DNA from: AP-16 sp046727735
GTDB lineage: Bacteria; Pseudomonadota; Alphaproteobacteria; Rhizobiales; Xanthobacteraceae
Direction of reading: 5' to 3'
DNA: 27,936 nt
NCBI GenBank assembly: GCA_046727735.1
Contig: JBKPDF010000082.1
Coordinates: forward strand, 1 to 27,936
Position 1 is the stretch's first letter. The number at the start of each line of letters is the position of its first letter. The translations under genes were made by a program, and so were the position numbers. Below, one piece after another: positions 15,208 through 23,147 of this stretch. The notes below the pieces were generated by a model. It searched no databases. It saw only the letters and a program-made list of their open reading frames with translations, and was not told where the DNA came from.

Positions 15208-15592
15208 TTTTGCGGTCCTGTGGGGCAAATTCCACCGCAATCGCGCTGTCTTGCCCGCCTCGGCCGGCCGCGCGGCGCTTACGGGCTCAATGTAAAGCTT
15301 CGATCGAGCTATGCAATGCGGGGAGGACGCAAATGCGCGGGTGTCTTGACGGACACCAAAGAGAGGGACGCGGGTCCCAGAATATCCGGAAGGAATCCCA
15401 GCCACTTACGGCCGAACTGGAACCCTCTCGCGGCCTCAACAGAATTCGGTGAAGCCGTGCGGGGACGTCTCGCTCAGGTCCCCCGGCCCCTGGCGTGATT
15501 CGGCCCGCCGCGACCGGGCAATAATGTTTCGCGAGCGGCCGGGTTCGGGTTATGGATGGCGCGCTCCCCCGCGCCGCCTTCCGGAGAGCCCC
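15208..15592. promoter_or_regulatory. Divergent intergenic region, trxB / Lrp regulator
   Basis: This 385-base gap must contain promoters for trxB (minus) and the Lrp-type gene (plus). A perfect 6-bp inverted repeat GGTGTC-TTGACG-GACACC lies at 15340-15357 with a -35-like TTGACG in its centre, a fit place for a repressor. AATAATGTTT at 15521-15530 is an A/T-rich patch that could be part of a -10 element for the plus-strand gene. No small gene is convincing here. Confidence 0.35.
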
Positions 15593-16069
15593 GTGCCCGC
15601 CCGTCTCGACGCCATCGACTGGAAAATCCTGGACGAGCTTCAGCGCAACGGGCGCATCACCAATGTCGAGCTCGCGCGTCGGGTCGGGATTTCCGCCCCT
15701 CCGTGTCTGCGCCGCATGCGCGCGCTCGAGGAGGCCGGCTTCATCAGAGGCTATCGGGCGCTGCTCGACGAGAAGCTGTTGGGTTACGAGATCACCGTGT
15801 TCGCCATGGTGCACCTGGCGAGCCAGGCCGAGCCCGATCTGTTGGCCTTCGAGAATTATGCCAAAGCCCAGCCGCTGGTGCGCGAGTGCTGGATGCTTTC
15901 CGGGGAAATCGATTTCATCCTCAAATGCGTAGCGCCCGACCTGCGCACGTTCCAGGCATTCATCACGGAGCTGACCGCCGCACCCAACGTGCGCAATATC
16001 AAGACGTCGCTGACGCTGAAGAATTCCAAGGACGCGCCGATCGTCCCGCTGGAGCTGCGGCAGGGCTGA
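15593..16069 (+). CDS. Lrp/AsnC-family transcriptional regulator
   Basis: A 158-residue regulator. I chose the GTG at 15593 since GGAGAG lies a few bases upstream and VPARLDAIDWKILDELQRNG is the typical family start; the open frame runs further upstream without family features. Residues 1-60 hold the helix-turn-helix (RITNVELARRVGISAPPCLR, then RMRALEEAGFIRGYRA). Residues 65-150 hold the RAM effector-binding domain that binds an amino acid and drives oligomer formation (LLGYEITVFAMVHLASQAEP, then VRECWMLSGEIDFILKCVAP). The ligand and regulon are unknown. It is divergent from trxB and converges with greA. Members in this position are common in Hyphomicrobiales, so I treat it as core rather than acquired. 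Confidence 0.93.
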   Translation: MPARLDAIDWKILDELQRNGRITNVELARRVGISAPPCLRRMRALEEAGFIRGYRALLDEKLLGYEITVFAMVHLASQAEPDLLAFENYAKAQPLVRECWMLSGEIDFILKCVAPDLRTFQAFITELTAAPNVRNIKTSLTLKNSKDAPIVPLELRQG

Positions 16070-16082
16070 GTCCAAGCCCGCA

Positions 16083-16164
16083 TGTCATCGCCCGCGCAAG
16101 CGGGCGACCCAGTAATCACTGCATTCCATGAGTTTACTGGGTGCCCCGCATGCGCGGGGCATCA
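16083..16164. repeat. Group A-like palindromic repeat between converging genes
   Basis: Three stacked palindromes: CGCCCGCGCAAGCGGGCG, then ACCCAGTAA paired with TTACTGGGT around a 17-base centre, then GCCCCGCATGCGCGGGGC. It lies between the converging Lrp-type and greA genes, 13 bases from each stop codon, and may act as a two-way 3' structure. Confidence 0.75.
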
Positions 16165-16176
16165 CAACGCCGGGCG

Positions 16177-16650
16177 TCACCGCCACTCGATTTTCTTCAC
16201 TTCGTAGGCCTTGGCGCCGCCCGGCGTCACGACTTCGACCGAGGAACCCTTGGATTTGCCGATCAGCGCGCGCGCGAGCGGCGAGCTGATCGAGATCCGG
16301 CCTTCCTTGGCATCCGCCTCCGGCTCGCCGACGATCTGCCACACCCGCTTCTCGTCGGTGTCCTCATCGATGAGGGTGACGGTCGCGCCGAACGTGATGG
16401 TATCGCCGGAGAGCTTCGACACGTCGATCACGTCGGCGCGCGCCAGCTTGTCCTCGAGCTCGGCGATGCGGCCTTCGTTGTGCGCCTGCTGCTCCTTGGC
16501 AGCGTGGTATTCGGAGTTCTCCGACAGGTCGCCGTGGGTGCGCGCATCGGAAATCTGCTGAATGATCCGCGGCCGCTCGACCAATTGCCGGTGCTTGAGC
16601 TCGTGCTCGAGCACGGCATAGCCGGCCGCGGTCATCGGGATCTTGTCCAT
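16177..16650 (-). CDS. greA: Transcription elongation factor GreA
   Basis: The 157-residue protein matches GreA along its length. It enters the secondary channel of RNA polymerase and stimulates cleavage of the backtracked transcript 3' end. Residues 1-75 form the coiled-coil finger (MTAAGYAVLEHELKHRQLVE, then THGDLSENSEYHAAKEQQAH), with the tip acidic residues Asp and Glu in GDLSENSEY. Residues about 80-157 form the FKBP-like domain (ITFGATVTLIDEDTDEKRVW, then ISISSPLARALIGKSKGSSV and EVVTPGGAKAYEV). GGAGG lies 11 bases before the ATG. It follows carB on the same strand, but a strong terminator at 16680-16730 lies between them, so it should have its own promoter in the short leader. Confidence 0.97.
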   Translation of the reverse strand: MDKIPMTAAGYAVLEHELKHRQLVERPRIIQQISDARTHGDLSENSEYHAAKEQQAHNEGRIAELEDKLARADVIDVSKLSGDTITFGATVTLIDEDTDEKRVWQIVGEPEADAKEGRISISSPLARALIGKSKGSSVEVVTPGGAKAYEVKKIEWR

Positions 16651-16679
16651 CGTGTTTCGGTCCTCCGACCCATCGACAG

Positions 16680-16730
16680 AAAAAACCGCCGATCGCGGGA
16701 CTGGTTCGGCCCCGCGACCGCAGGTTTTTT
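16680..16730 (-). terminator. Intrinsic terminator after carB
   Basis: AAAAAACC at the left pairs with GGTTTTTT at the right, and TCGCGGG pairs with CCCGCGA, giving a long stem with a few mismatches and six T at the end on either strand. It lies 41 bases after the carB stop and just upstream of greA, so it can work in both directions. Confidence 0.88.
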
Positions 16731-16770
16731 CCCAAACTCGTGCCGTTACTGGGCGCCTGTCGCGTCTCCG

Positions 16771-19700
16771 TCAGGATTGGCCGCCGAAATAGCTTTGCAG
16801 CGCGCGCACCTCGAGATCGCCCGCAAGCTGGGCCTTGATCCCCTGGGCCGCGGCAACGGCTCCCGAAAGAGTGGTGTAGTACGGAACTTTATGCAAGAGG
16901 GCGGCGCGGCGCAGCGATCGGCTGTCGGCCAGCGCGGTCGCCCCTTCGGTGGTGTTGAACACCAGCTGGACCCCCCCGTTCGTGATCCGGTCGACAATGT
17001 GCGGCCGGCCTTCCAGCACCTTGTTGACCTTGGCGGCCTCGATGCCGTGCGCAGTCAGGAACCGCTGCGTCCCGGAAGTCGCGATCACCTCGAAGCCGAG
17101 CTCGCGCAGAAGGCGCACCGCGCTCAGAATACGCGGCTTGTCGGCGTCGCGCACGGAGACGAATACCGTGCCGTCCCGCGGTACGCGCGAACCGCCGCCG
17201 AGCTGGCTCTTGGCGAAGGCCACGGCGAACGAGCGGTCGAGCCCCATGACCTCGCCGGTCGACTTCATCTCCGGGCCGAGCACGGTGTCAACGCCCGGGA
17301 ACCGCGCGAACGGAAAAACGGCTTCCTTGACCCCGATGTGGGGGGACGCACCGGGCTCGAAACGCTGCGGCTCGAGCCGGAAGCTTTTCAGGCTCTCGCC
17401 CGCCATGATCCTCGCCGCGATCTTCGCCACCGGCTTGCCGATCACCTTGGCGACGAACGGCACCGTGCGCGAGGCGCGCGGGTTTACCTCCAGCACGTAG
17501 ATCTCGCCGTCCTTGATCGCGTATTGCACGTTCATCAGCCCGACCACGTTGAGCGCCAGCGCAAGCGAGCGCGTCTGCCGCTCGAGCTCGCGGATGGTCT
17601 CGGGCTCGAGCGAATGCGGCGGCAGCGAGCAGGCGGAATCCCCGGAATGCACGCCGGCTTCCTCGATGTGCTCCATCACGCCGGCGATGAACACGTCCTC
17701 GCCGTCCGCGATGCAATCGACGTCGACCTCGATCGCGTCCGACAGATACCGGTCGATCAGCAGCGGCCGCTTGTCGGAGACGACCAGCTCCGACGGCCGG
17801 TCGAGATCGGACGCGAGCCGCGCCACGTAGCGCTCGAGATGCGTCGCGTCGTGCACGATCTCCATGGCGCGGCCGCCGAGCACGTAGGACGGGCGGATCA
17901 TCACCGGGTAGCCGATCGCCTCGGCGATGACGCGGGCTTCGGCCGGGCTGGTCGCGATGCCGCTGCGAGCCTGGCGCAGGTCGAGACGTTCCAGCAGCTT
18001 CTTGAACCGGTCGCGGTCCTCGGCGAGATCGATCGCGTCCGGCGAGGTGCCGAGGATCGGAATGTTCGCGCGTTCGAGCGGCTCGGCGAGTTTCAGCGGC
18101 GTCTGGCCGCCGAACTGCACGATCACGCCGCGCAGGCGGCCGTTGCGGCGCTCGCAATCGATGATCTCCAACACGTCCTCGGCCGTGAGCGGCTCGAAAT
18201 ACAGGCGGTCGGAGGTGTCGTAATCCGTCGACACCGTCTCCGGATTGCAATTGACCATGATGGTCTCGAAGCCGGCATCGTTGAGCGCAAAGGCGGCGTG
18301 GCAGCAGCAATAGTCGAATTCTATGCCCTGGCCGATCCGATTGGGTCCGCCGCCGAGAATGATCACCTTGTCGCGCGCAGACGGCGCGGCTTCGTCGATC
18401 GCGCGCCCGGCGAACGGCGTCTCGTAAGTCGAATACATGTAGGCGGTCGGCGAGGCGAACTCGGCCGCGCAGGTATCGATGCGCTTGAACACCGGGCGCA
18501 CGCCGAGCGCGCGCCGCCGCCGCGATACTTCCTCGCTGTCGAGCCCCGCGAGCCGGCCGAGCCGGGCATCGGAGAAGCCCATCGCCTTGAGCCGGCAGAA
18601 CGTGTCGGCGCTCGCCGGCAGTCCGTTGCGTCGAATCTCGGCCTCCATCTCGACGATGCCGCGGATCTCCGCCAGGAACCACGGATCGATGCGGCACGAG
18701 GCGTAGATCTGCTCGTCCGTAACCCCGAGCCGCATCGCCTGCGCGACTTTGAGCAGGCGATCCGGCGTCGGGGTGCCGAGCGCGGCCCGGATCGCGTTCT
18801 TGTCGTCGCCTTCCCCGAGCCCCTCGATCTCGATCTCGTCGAGCCCGGTCAGTCCGGTTTCGAGCGAGCGCAGCGCCTTCTGCAGGCTCTCCTGGAACGT
18901 GCGGCCGATCGCCATGGCCTCGCCGACGGATTTCATCGACGTGGTCAGGATCGGCTCGGCGCCGGGAAATTTTTCGAACGCGAACCGCGGGACCTTGGTG
19001 ACGACGTAGTCGATCGTCGGCTCGAACGAGGCCGGCGTCGCGCCGCCGGTGATGTCGTTGGCGACCTCGTCGAGGGTGTAGCCGACCGCGAGCTTCGCCG
19101 CGACCTTGGCGATGGGAAAGCCGGTCGCTTTCGAGGCCAGCGCGGAAGAGCGCGACACCCGTGGGTTCATCTCGATGATGACCAGCCGTCCGTCGGCGGG
19201 ATTGACCGCGAACTGCACGTTCGAGCCGCCGGTCTCCACGCCGATCTCGCGCAGCACCGCGATCGAAGCGTCGCGCATGATCTGGTATTCCTTGTCGGTC
19301 AGCGTGAGCGCCGGCGCCACGGTGATGGAATCCCCGGTGTGCACGCCCATGGGATCGACGTTCTCGATCGAGCAGACGATGATGCAATTGTCGTTCTTGT
19401 CGCGCACCACCTCCATCTCGAACTCTTTCCAGCCGAGCACCGATTCCTCGATCAGCACCTCGTTCGTCGGCGAGGCGTCGATGCCGCGCTCGACGATCTC
19501 GATGAACTCCGATTTGTTGTAGGCGATGCCGCCGCCGGTGCCGCCGAGCGTGAACGACGGGCGGATGATGGCGGGCAGCCCGATGTCCTCGAGGGCTTCG
19601 AGCGCCGCGATCAGCGTCTTGACCTGATGCGAGCGCGGGGTCGCAAGCCCGATGCGGTGCATCGCCTCGCGGAACAGCTCGCGGTCCTCGGCCTTGTCGA

Positions 19701-20067
19701 TCGCCTGTGCGGTTGCGCCGATCATCTCCACGCCGAATTTCTGCAGCACGCCCATCCGCCGCAGGCTGAGCGCGCAATTGAGCGCGGTCTGGCCGCCCAT
19801 GGTGGGCAAGAGCGCGTCGGGACGCTCGGCCTCGATGATCTTCGCGACGATTTCCGGCGTGATCGGCTCGACGTAAGTCGCGTCCGCCAGATCCGGATCG
19901 GTCATGATCGTCGCTGGATTGGAATTGACCAGCACGATGCGGTAGCCCTCGGCTTTGAGTGCCTTGCAGGCCTGGGTCCCGGAATAATCGAACTCGCAGG
20001 CCTGGCCGATCACGATCGGGCCGGCGCCGATGATCAGGATCGAGCTTATGTCGGTGCGCTTGGGCAT
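16771..20067 (-). CDS. carB: Carbamoyl-phosphate synthase large subunit
   Basis: A full 1098-residue CarB starting at MPKRTDISSILIIGAGPIVI (20067). With CarA it makes carbamoyl phosphate from bicarbonate, ATP and glutamine-derived ammonia for pyrimidine and arginine synthesis in the cytoplasm. Two ATP-grasp halves are visible: the first with ACEFDYSGTQACKALKAEGY, RPSFTLGGTGGGIAYN and EMNPRVSRSSALASKATGFP; the second with GGGPNRIGQGIEFDYCCCHA, RPSYVLGGRAMEIV and EVNPRASRTVPFVAKVIGKP. An oligomerisation segment lies between them. The C-terminal 130 residues form the methylglyoxal-synthase-like allosteric domain (VFVSVRDADKPRILSAVRLL, then VFNTTEGATALADSRSLRRA). carA is 1.8 kb upstream on the same strand, with two unrelated genes between. 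A leader terminator just before the start suggests attenuation. Confidence 0.98.
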   Translation of the reverse strand: MPKRTDISSILIIGAGPIVIGQACEFDYSGTQACKALKAEGYRIVLVNSNPATIMTDPDLADATYVEPITPEIVAKIIEAERPDALLPTMGGQTALNCALSLRRMGVLQKFGVEMIGATAQAIDKAEDRELFREAMHRIGLATPRSHQVKTLIAALEALEDIGLPAIIRPSFTLGGTGGGIAYNKSEFIEIVERGIDASPTNEVLIEESVLGWKEFEMEVVRDKNDNCIIVCSIENVDPMGVHTGDSITVAPALTLTDKEYQIMRDASIAVLREIGVETGGSNVQFAVNPADGRLVIIEMNPRVSRSSALASKATGFPIAKVAAKLAVGYTLDEVANDITGGATPASFEPTIDYVVTKVPRFAFEKFPGAEPILTTSMKSVGEAMAIGRTFQESLQKALRSLETGLTGLDEIEIEGLGEGDDKNAIRAALGTPTPDRLLKVAQAMRLGVTDEQIYASCRIDPWFLAEIRGIVEMEAEIRRNGLPASADTFCRLKAMGFSDARLGRLAGLDSEEVSRRRRALGVRPVFKRIDTCAAEFASPTAYMYSTYETPFAGRAIDEAAPSARDKVIILGGGPNRIGQGIEFDYCCCHAAFALNDAGFETIMVNCNPETVSTDYDTSDRLYFEPLTAEDVLEIIDCERRNGRLRGVIVQFGGQTPLKLAEPLERANIPILGTSPDAIDLAEDRDRFKKLLERLDLRQARSGIATSPAEARVIAEAIGYPVMIRPSYVLGGRAMEIVHDATHLERYVARLASDLDRPSELVVSDKRPLLIDRYLSDAIEVDVDCIADGEDVFIAGVMEHIEEAGVHSGDSACSLPPHSLEPETIRELERQTRSLALALNVVGLMNVQYAIKDGEIYVLEVNPRASRTVPFVAKVIGKPVAKIAARIMAGESLKSFRLEPQRFEPGASPHIGVKEAVFPFARFPGVDTVLGPEMKSTGEVMGLDRSFAVAFAKSQLGGGSRVPRDGTVFVSVRDADKPRILSAVRLLRELGFEVIATSGTQRFLTAHGIEAAKVNKVLEGRPHIVDRITNGGVQLVFNTTEGATALADSRSLRRAALLHKVPYYTTLSGAVAAAQGIKAQLAGDLEVRALQSYFGGQS

Positions 20068-20089
20068 CGCCTGCTTAGGATCCGGGCAC

Positions 20090-20117
20090 AAAAAAAGGCG
20101 GCCGGAACGCGCGCCTT
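20090..20117 (-). terminator. Intrinsic terminator in the carB leader (possible attenuator)
   Basis: On the minus strand AAGGCG pairs with CGCCTT around an 11-base loop, and the stem runs into an unbroken run of seven T. It ends only 22 bases before the carB start codon, so it would stop transcription just before carB. A stable hairpin at 20128-20151 precedes it. It could be an attenuator, or merely the end of the upstream unit. Confidence 0.65.
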
Positions 20118-20127
20118 GGTGAGCCCC

Positions 20128-20151
20128 GCGCCGCGGATTTCGCGGCGGCGC
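20128..20151 (-). promoter_or_regulatory. GC-rich hairpin upstream of the carB leader terminator
   Basis: GCGCCGC and GCGGCGC form perfect arms, with an inner CCGCG/CGCGG pairing as an alternative, around AAATC. It directly precedes the leader terminator on the minus strand. No leader peptide ATG lies between the methyltransferase gene end and carB. Confidence 0.45.
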
Positions 20152-20188
20152 TGATCTAGCCCAGAATGGCCGCAGAGGGAAGGCTGTC

Positions 20189-20304
20189 TCCCTCCCCGGA
20201 GGGGAGGGTGGCGCGCGAAGCGCGCCGGGTGGGGAGTTCGAGTTCCGTTTTACCCCACCCGGCTCGCATCTCACGATGCTCGCCGACCTCCCCTGAGGGG
20301 GAGG
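20189..20304. repeat. Group B palindromic intergenic repeat
   Basis: Starts CTCCCTCCCCGGAGGGGAGG and ends CTCCCCTGAGGGGGAGG, with GGCGCGCGAAGCGCGCC inside and a GGGTGGGG / CCCCACCC pair around the centre. It ends eight bases before the stop of the methyltransferase gene. Confidence 0.8.
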
Positions 20305-20312
20305 TAATAATA

Positions 20313-21005
20313 TCACTTCGGCCGTGCGACGAACGTCATCCGGGTCTGGTTGTGGCCGATATTGGTCTCGGCCCGCGCCGCCAGGAATCCGGCTTGGTCG
20401 AGCTTCTGCACCATTTCAGCCACGCTGTAGCGTGAAAGCCCAAGGCGCGATCGCAGCTGCCGGTAATCCGAAAGGGCGGTGCGAATCAGCCCTCGCAGTG
20501 CGGCCAGGAAGAATCCGTTCGCGATAGCGAAGTTCAGCAACGCAATCGTATCCGTCAGCAGCGAAGTGTGAGGCGGCACCACGTCGCCGACAACAAGCAG
20601 CCCGCCGGGGCTGAGCAAGCGGCGGAACAACACGAACAGTGCGCTGAGCTCGGGCGACTTCAGATATTGCGCGACGGAGTTCATGACGATGACATCGAGC
20701 GAGCGGTCGGCAAGGCTGCGAAGTTGCTCGGGGCTCAGTACCTCGATCGCACGATGGTGCTGGAATCGATCCGCGAGTCGCTTGCGGGCCTGCGGAGCCG
20801 CCTCGACCAGGATCAATTTTCGGACGGCATCAGCGATGTAATCCGCATGCAACGCTTGGCCGCACCCGTAGTCGAGCATCACGGCCGACGAGGAGGGGAT
20901 ATAAGCGGCGATGTCTTGCGCGATCGTGCGATAATGCACGTCGCGATGGCGCGCGTTCACGTAGAGACTGTGCTCGGAATCCCAGAAGGCGATCCAATCG
21001 CGCAT
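20313..21005 (-). CDS. Class I SAM-dependent methyltransferase
   Basis: The 230-residue product starts MRDWIAFWDSEHSLYVNARH. The Rossmann fold is shown by motif I AVMLDYGCGQALHADYI (about residues 41-57), an acidic residue after the second strand (KLILVEAAPQ), and LDVIVMNSVAQYLKSPELSA as motif IV/post-motif. The C-terminal third has a hydrophobic stretch (TDTIALLNFAIANGFFLAAL) more suited to binding a lipid or membrane-facing substrate than to a transmembrane role. The substrate cannot be read. Similar proteins appear in sugar or lipid modification loci. It lies downstream of a cupin gene (137 bases away) and upstream of carB on the same strand, between carA and carB. By eye its GC looks slightly lower than the neighbours, so later insertion is possible. 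Confidence 0.85.
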   Translation of the reverse strand: MRDWIAFWDSEHSLYVNARHRDVHYRTIAQDIAAYIPSSSAVMLDYGCGQALHADYIADAVRKLILVEAAPQARKRLADRFQHHRAIEVLSPEQLRSLADRSLDVIVMNSVAQYLKSPELSALFVLFRRLLSPGGLLVVGDVVPPHTSLLTDTIALLNFAIANGFFLAALRGLIRTALSDYRQLRSRLGLSRYSVAEMVQKLDQAGFLAARAETNIGHNQTRMTFVARPK

Positions 21006-21054
21006 GGTGTCCCCGGCGGGTGCGGCTTGAGACTATAAGCGAAGCGCGGGCGCG

Positions 21055-21139
21055 GGACAGACGACGGAGGACGGCGGACGGACGACAGAGGACGGATAAG
21101 AGAAGCCGCGCGACTTCATCTGTCGTGCGTCGTCCGTTC
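21055..21139. repeat. Purine-rich degenerate repeat between cupin and methyltransferase genes
   Basis: A tandem-like run of GACGACGG, GGACGG and GACGACAGAGG units is followed by a pyrimidine-rich inverse, with ACGACAGA (21082-21089) matching TCTGTCGT (21119-21126). It fills the gap between two minus-strand genes. I see no promoter in it. Confidence 0.5.
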
Positions 21140-21142
21140 TCC

Positions 21143-21685
21143 CTAGTCCGCGCGCCATAGCTTCTTCAGCGGACCGTCCTTGCCGTAGACCGGATCCGCC
21201 TCCGGCAGGGGAACTTTGGGGATGAGGGCTTGCGCACGGTCGTGCTCGGCAGGAGTCGCGCGGCAGAGGTCGTAGGTGCCCTGCGCCGGATAGGCGCCGA
21301 CGATGAGGAAATCGCGGCTCGCGGAAATGCGCTGGTGTCCGGTGCCGGCAGGCAGCACGGCGACATCACCGGCTTCGATCTCGATTTCCTCGCCGGCCTT
21401 GCCGCCGAACCGCACGCGCGCTCGACCCGCGGCGACGCCGAGCACCTCGTGGATCATCGAATGGAAATGCGTGAACGAATAGATGCCGTCGCGCCAGGAA
21501 TCGCCCCAGCCGTTCTGCGCAAAGGCGCGCTCGATGAGTGCCGCCGGATCCTTTTGGCCGGACACGTCGATGCCGTGGCGATAAAGCAGCAGCGGCAGGG
21601 TCGGATTGTTGGGAACCGTGCCGTCGTCGGCGAAATGTTTCGCGACGGGCTCGACCGGCCCGGCCTTGTGTGCGGTGTGGGGCAT
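21143..21685 (-). CDS. YjlB-type cupin-domain protein
   Basis: The 180-residue product starts MPHTAHKAGPVEPVAKHFAD. The N-terminal phrase FADDGTVPNNPTLPLLLYRH and the later FAQNGWGDSWRDGIYSFTHF match the pattern of Bacillus YjlB and its relatives. The cupin barrel follows: HFHSMIHEVLGVAAGRARVR gives the first metal-site motif with His residues and a Glu, and EIEAGDVAVLPAGTGHQRIS the second with a His. It is a small cytoplasmic protein with a probable metal site; the reaction is unknown. It lies between carA and the methyltransferase gene on the minus strand and does not belong to pyrimidine synthesis as far as known. Confidence 0.9.
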   Translation of the reverse strand: MPHTAHKAGPVEPVAKHFADDGTVPNNPTLPLLLYRHGIDVSGQKDPAALIERAFAQNGWGDSWRDGIYSFTHFHSMIHEVLGVAAGRARVRFGGKAGEEIEIEAGDVAVLPAGTGHQRISASRDFLIVGAYPAQGTYDLCRATPAEHDRAQALIPKVPLPEADPVYGKDGPLKKLWRAD

Positions 21686-21761
21686 GGGGTCTGCTGAGAA
21701 ATCAGGAAATCACTCCGGAGTTCCCGTGGCGCGATACGGTCGCGCGGCAGACGCGGCCTGC

Positions 21762-21873
21762 TCCCTCTCCCCGAAGGGGAGAGGGTTGGGGTGAGGGGGT
21801 TCGAACCATCGAGATCGGATTCCCCTCACCCGGCGTCGCTCCGCGACGCCGGCCTCTCCCCAGCGGGGAGAGG
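21762..21873. repeat. Group B palindromic intergenic repeat
   Basis: Starts CCCTCTCCCCGAAGGGGAGA and ends GGCCTCTCCCCAGCGGGGAG. The central part has GGTGAGGGGG / CCCCTCACCC arms and GGCGTCGCTCCGCGACGCC. It ends 17 bases before the carA stop and could form the 3' end of the carA transcript. Confidence 0.82.
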
Positions 21874-21890
21874 TGAAGAGCGCGTGCGGC

Positions 21891-23078
21891 TCAGCGCTTG
21901 CGCGCGCGCATCAGGTCCGCAAAGCGCGCGAACAGATAATGGCTGTCGCGCGGGCCGGGCGAGGCCTCGGGATGGTACTGTACCGAGAACACCGGGCGGT
22001 CTTTGAGCGCCAGCCCGCAATTCGAGCCGTCGAACAGCGAAACGTGCGTTTCGGTCGCCTCGGGCGGCAACGTCGTGCGGTCGACCGCGAAGCCGTGGTT
22101 CATCGACGTGATCTCGACCTTCCCGGTGGTGAGATCCTTGACCGGATGGTTCGCGCCGTGATGGCCCTGATGCATCTTCATGGTCTTGGCGCCGACCGCG
22201 AGGCCGAGCATCTGGTGGCCGAGGCAGATGCCGAAGGTTGGCACGCCGGCATCGATCACGCTGCGAATCACGGGCACGGCGTATTCGCCGGTCGCCGCCG
22301 GGTCGCCGGGGCCGTTCGAGAGAAACACGCCGTCGGGTTTGAGCGCCAGAATGTCCTCGGCCGAGGTTTTGGCCGGCACCACGGTGACCTTGCAGCCGGT
22401 GCCGGCCAACAGCCGCAGGATGTTGCGCTTGATGCCGTAATCGACGGCAACGACGTGAAACTCCGGATGCTCCTGCCGGCCGTAACCGCTGCCCCATTGC
22501 CACGGCGTCTCGTCCCAGGTGAAGCGCTGGCCGCTGGTCACCATCGGCACGAGGTCCATGCCGACGAGCCCCGGCCAGGCGCGCGCCTCCCGTTCGAGGG
22601 CGGCGAGGTCGAACTTGCCCGCGGGCTCGTGCGCGATCACCGCATTGGGCATCCCCTTCTCGCGGATGCGACTCGTGAGCGCGCGGGTGTCGATGCCGCC
22701 GAGCCCGATGATGCCGCGACTCCTGAGCCATTGGTCGAGCGAGCGGGTGGCGCGGTAGTTCGAGGGCTGGGCGATGTCGGTGCGCAGGATCACGCCGCGC
22801 GCGCCCGGCGTCGCCGCGAGATTGACGGTCTCGATGTCCTGCTCGTTGGTGCCGACATTGCCGATGTGCGGGAACGTGAAGGTGATGATCTGTCCGGCAT
22901 AGGACGGATCGGTCAGGATCTCCTCGTAGCCGGTCATCGCGGTGTTGAAACACACCTCGCCCACCGCGTGGCCGGTAGTGCCGAAGCCGAAGCCCTCGAG
23001 CACGGTCCCGTCGGCGAGTACGAGCACTGCGGTCGGCTTGACCTCGGTCCAGCCGGAGCTTGCTTGCCTTTCGGTCAT
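21891..23078 (-). CDS. carA: Carbamoyl-phosphate synthase small subunit
   Basis: The 395-residue glutaminase subunit of carbamoyl-phosphate synthase, which cuts glutamine and channels ammonia to CarB. Residues about 1-150 form the N-terminal CPSase domain (VLVLADGTVLEGFGFGTTGH, GEVCFNTAMTGYEEILTDPS, GIDTRALTSRIREKG). Residues about 200-390 form the class I glutamine amidotransferase domain: VAVDYGIKRNILRLLAGTGC, FLSNGPGDPAA, FGICLGHQMLGLAVG with the nucleophile Cys at residue 285, and FSVQYHPEASPGPRDSHYLF with the catalytic His and Glu. The start MTERQASSGWTEVKPTAVLV fits family length. It is divergent from yqeY, with only 69 bases between, and 1.8 kb upstream of carB on the same strand with two genes between. 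Confidence 0.98.
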   Translation of the reverse strand: MTERQASSGWTEVKPTAVLVLADGTVLEGFGFGTTGHAVGEVCFNTAMTGYEEILTDPSYAGQIITFTFPHIGNVGTNEQDIETVNLAATPGARGVILRTDIAQPSNYRATRSLDQWLRSRGIIGLGGIDTRALTSRIREKGMPNAVIAHEPAGKFDLAALEREARAWPGLVGMDLVPMVTSGQRFTWDETPWQWGSGYGRQEHPEFHVVAVDYGIKRNILRLLAGTGCKVTVVPAKTSAEDILALKPDGVFLSNGPGDPAATGEYAVPVIRSVIDAGVPTFGICLGHQMLGLAVGAKTMKMHQGHHGANHPVKDLTTGKVEITSMNHGFAVDRTTLPPEATETHVSLFDGSNCGLALKDRPVFSVQYHPEASPGPRDSHYLFARFADLMRARKR

Positions 23079-23147
23079 GGTCCCTTACTTGCGGGTTGGC
23101 GGCCGATGAAGCAAGGGCCGCGATTCGGGGGATTGTGGGAACCGGGC

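Noticed and set aside
16141..20154. A plus-strand open frame of over 1300 codons opposite carB
   Set aside because: It lies antisense to the full, motif-rich carB and is rich in Arg, His, Asp and Val as expected for a mirrored GC-rich gene. It has no family motifs, and carB codon structure explains the lack of stops.
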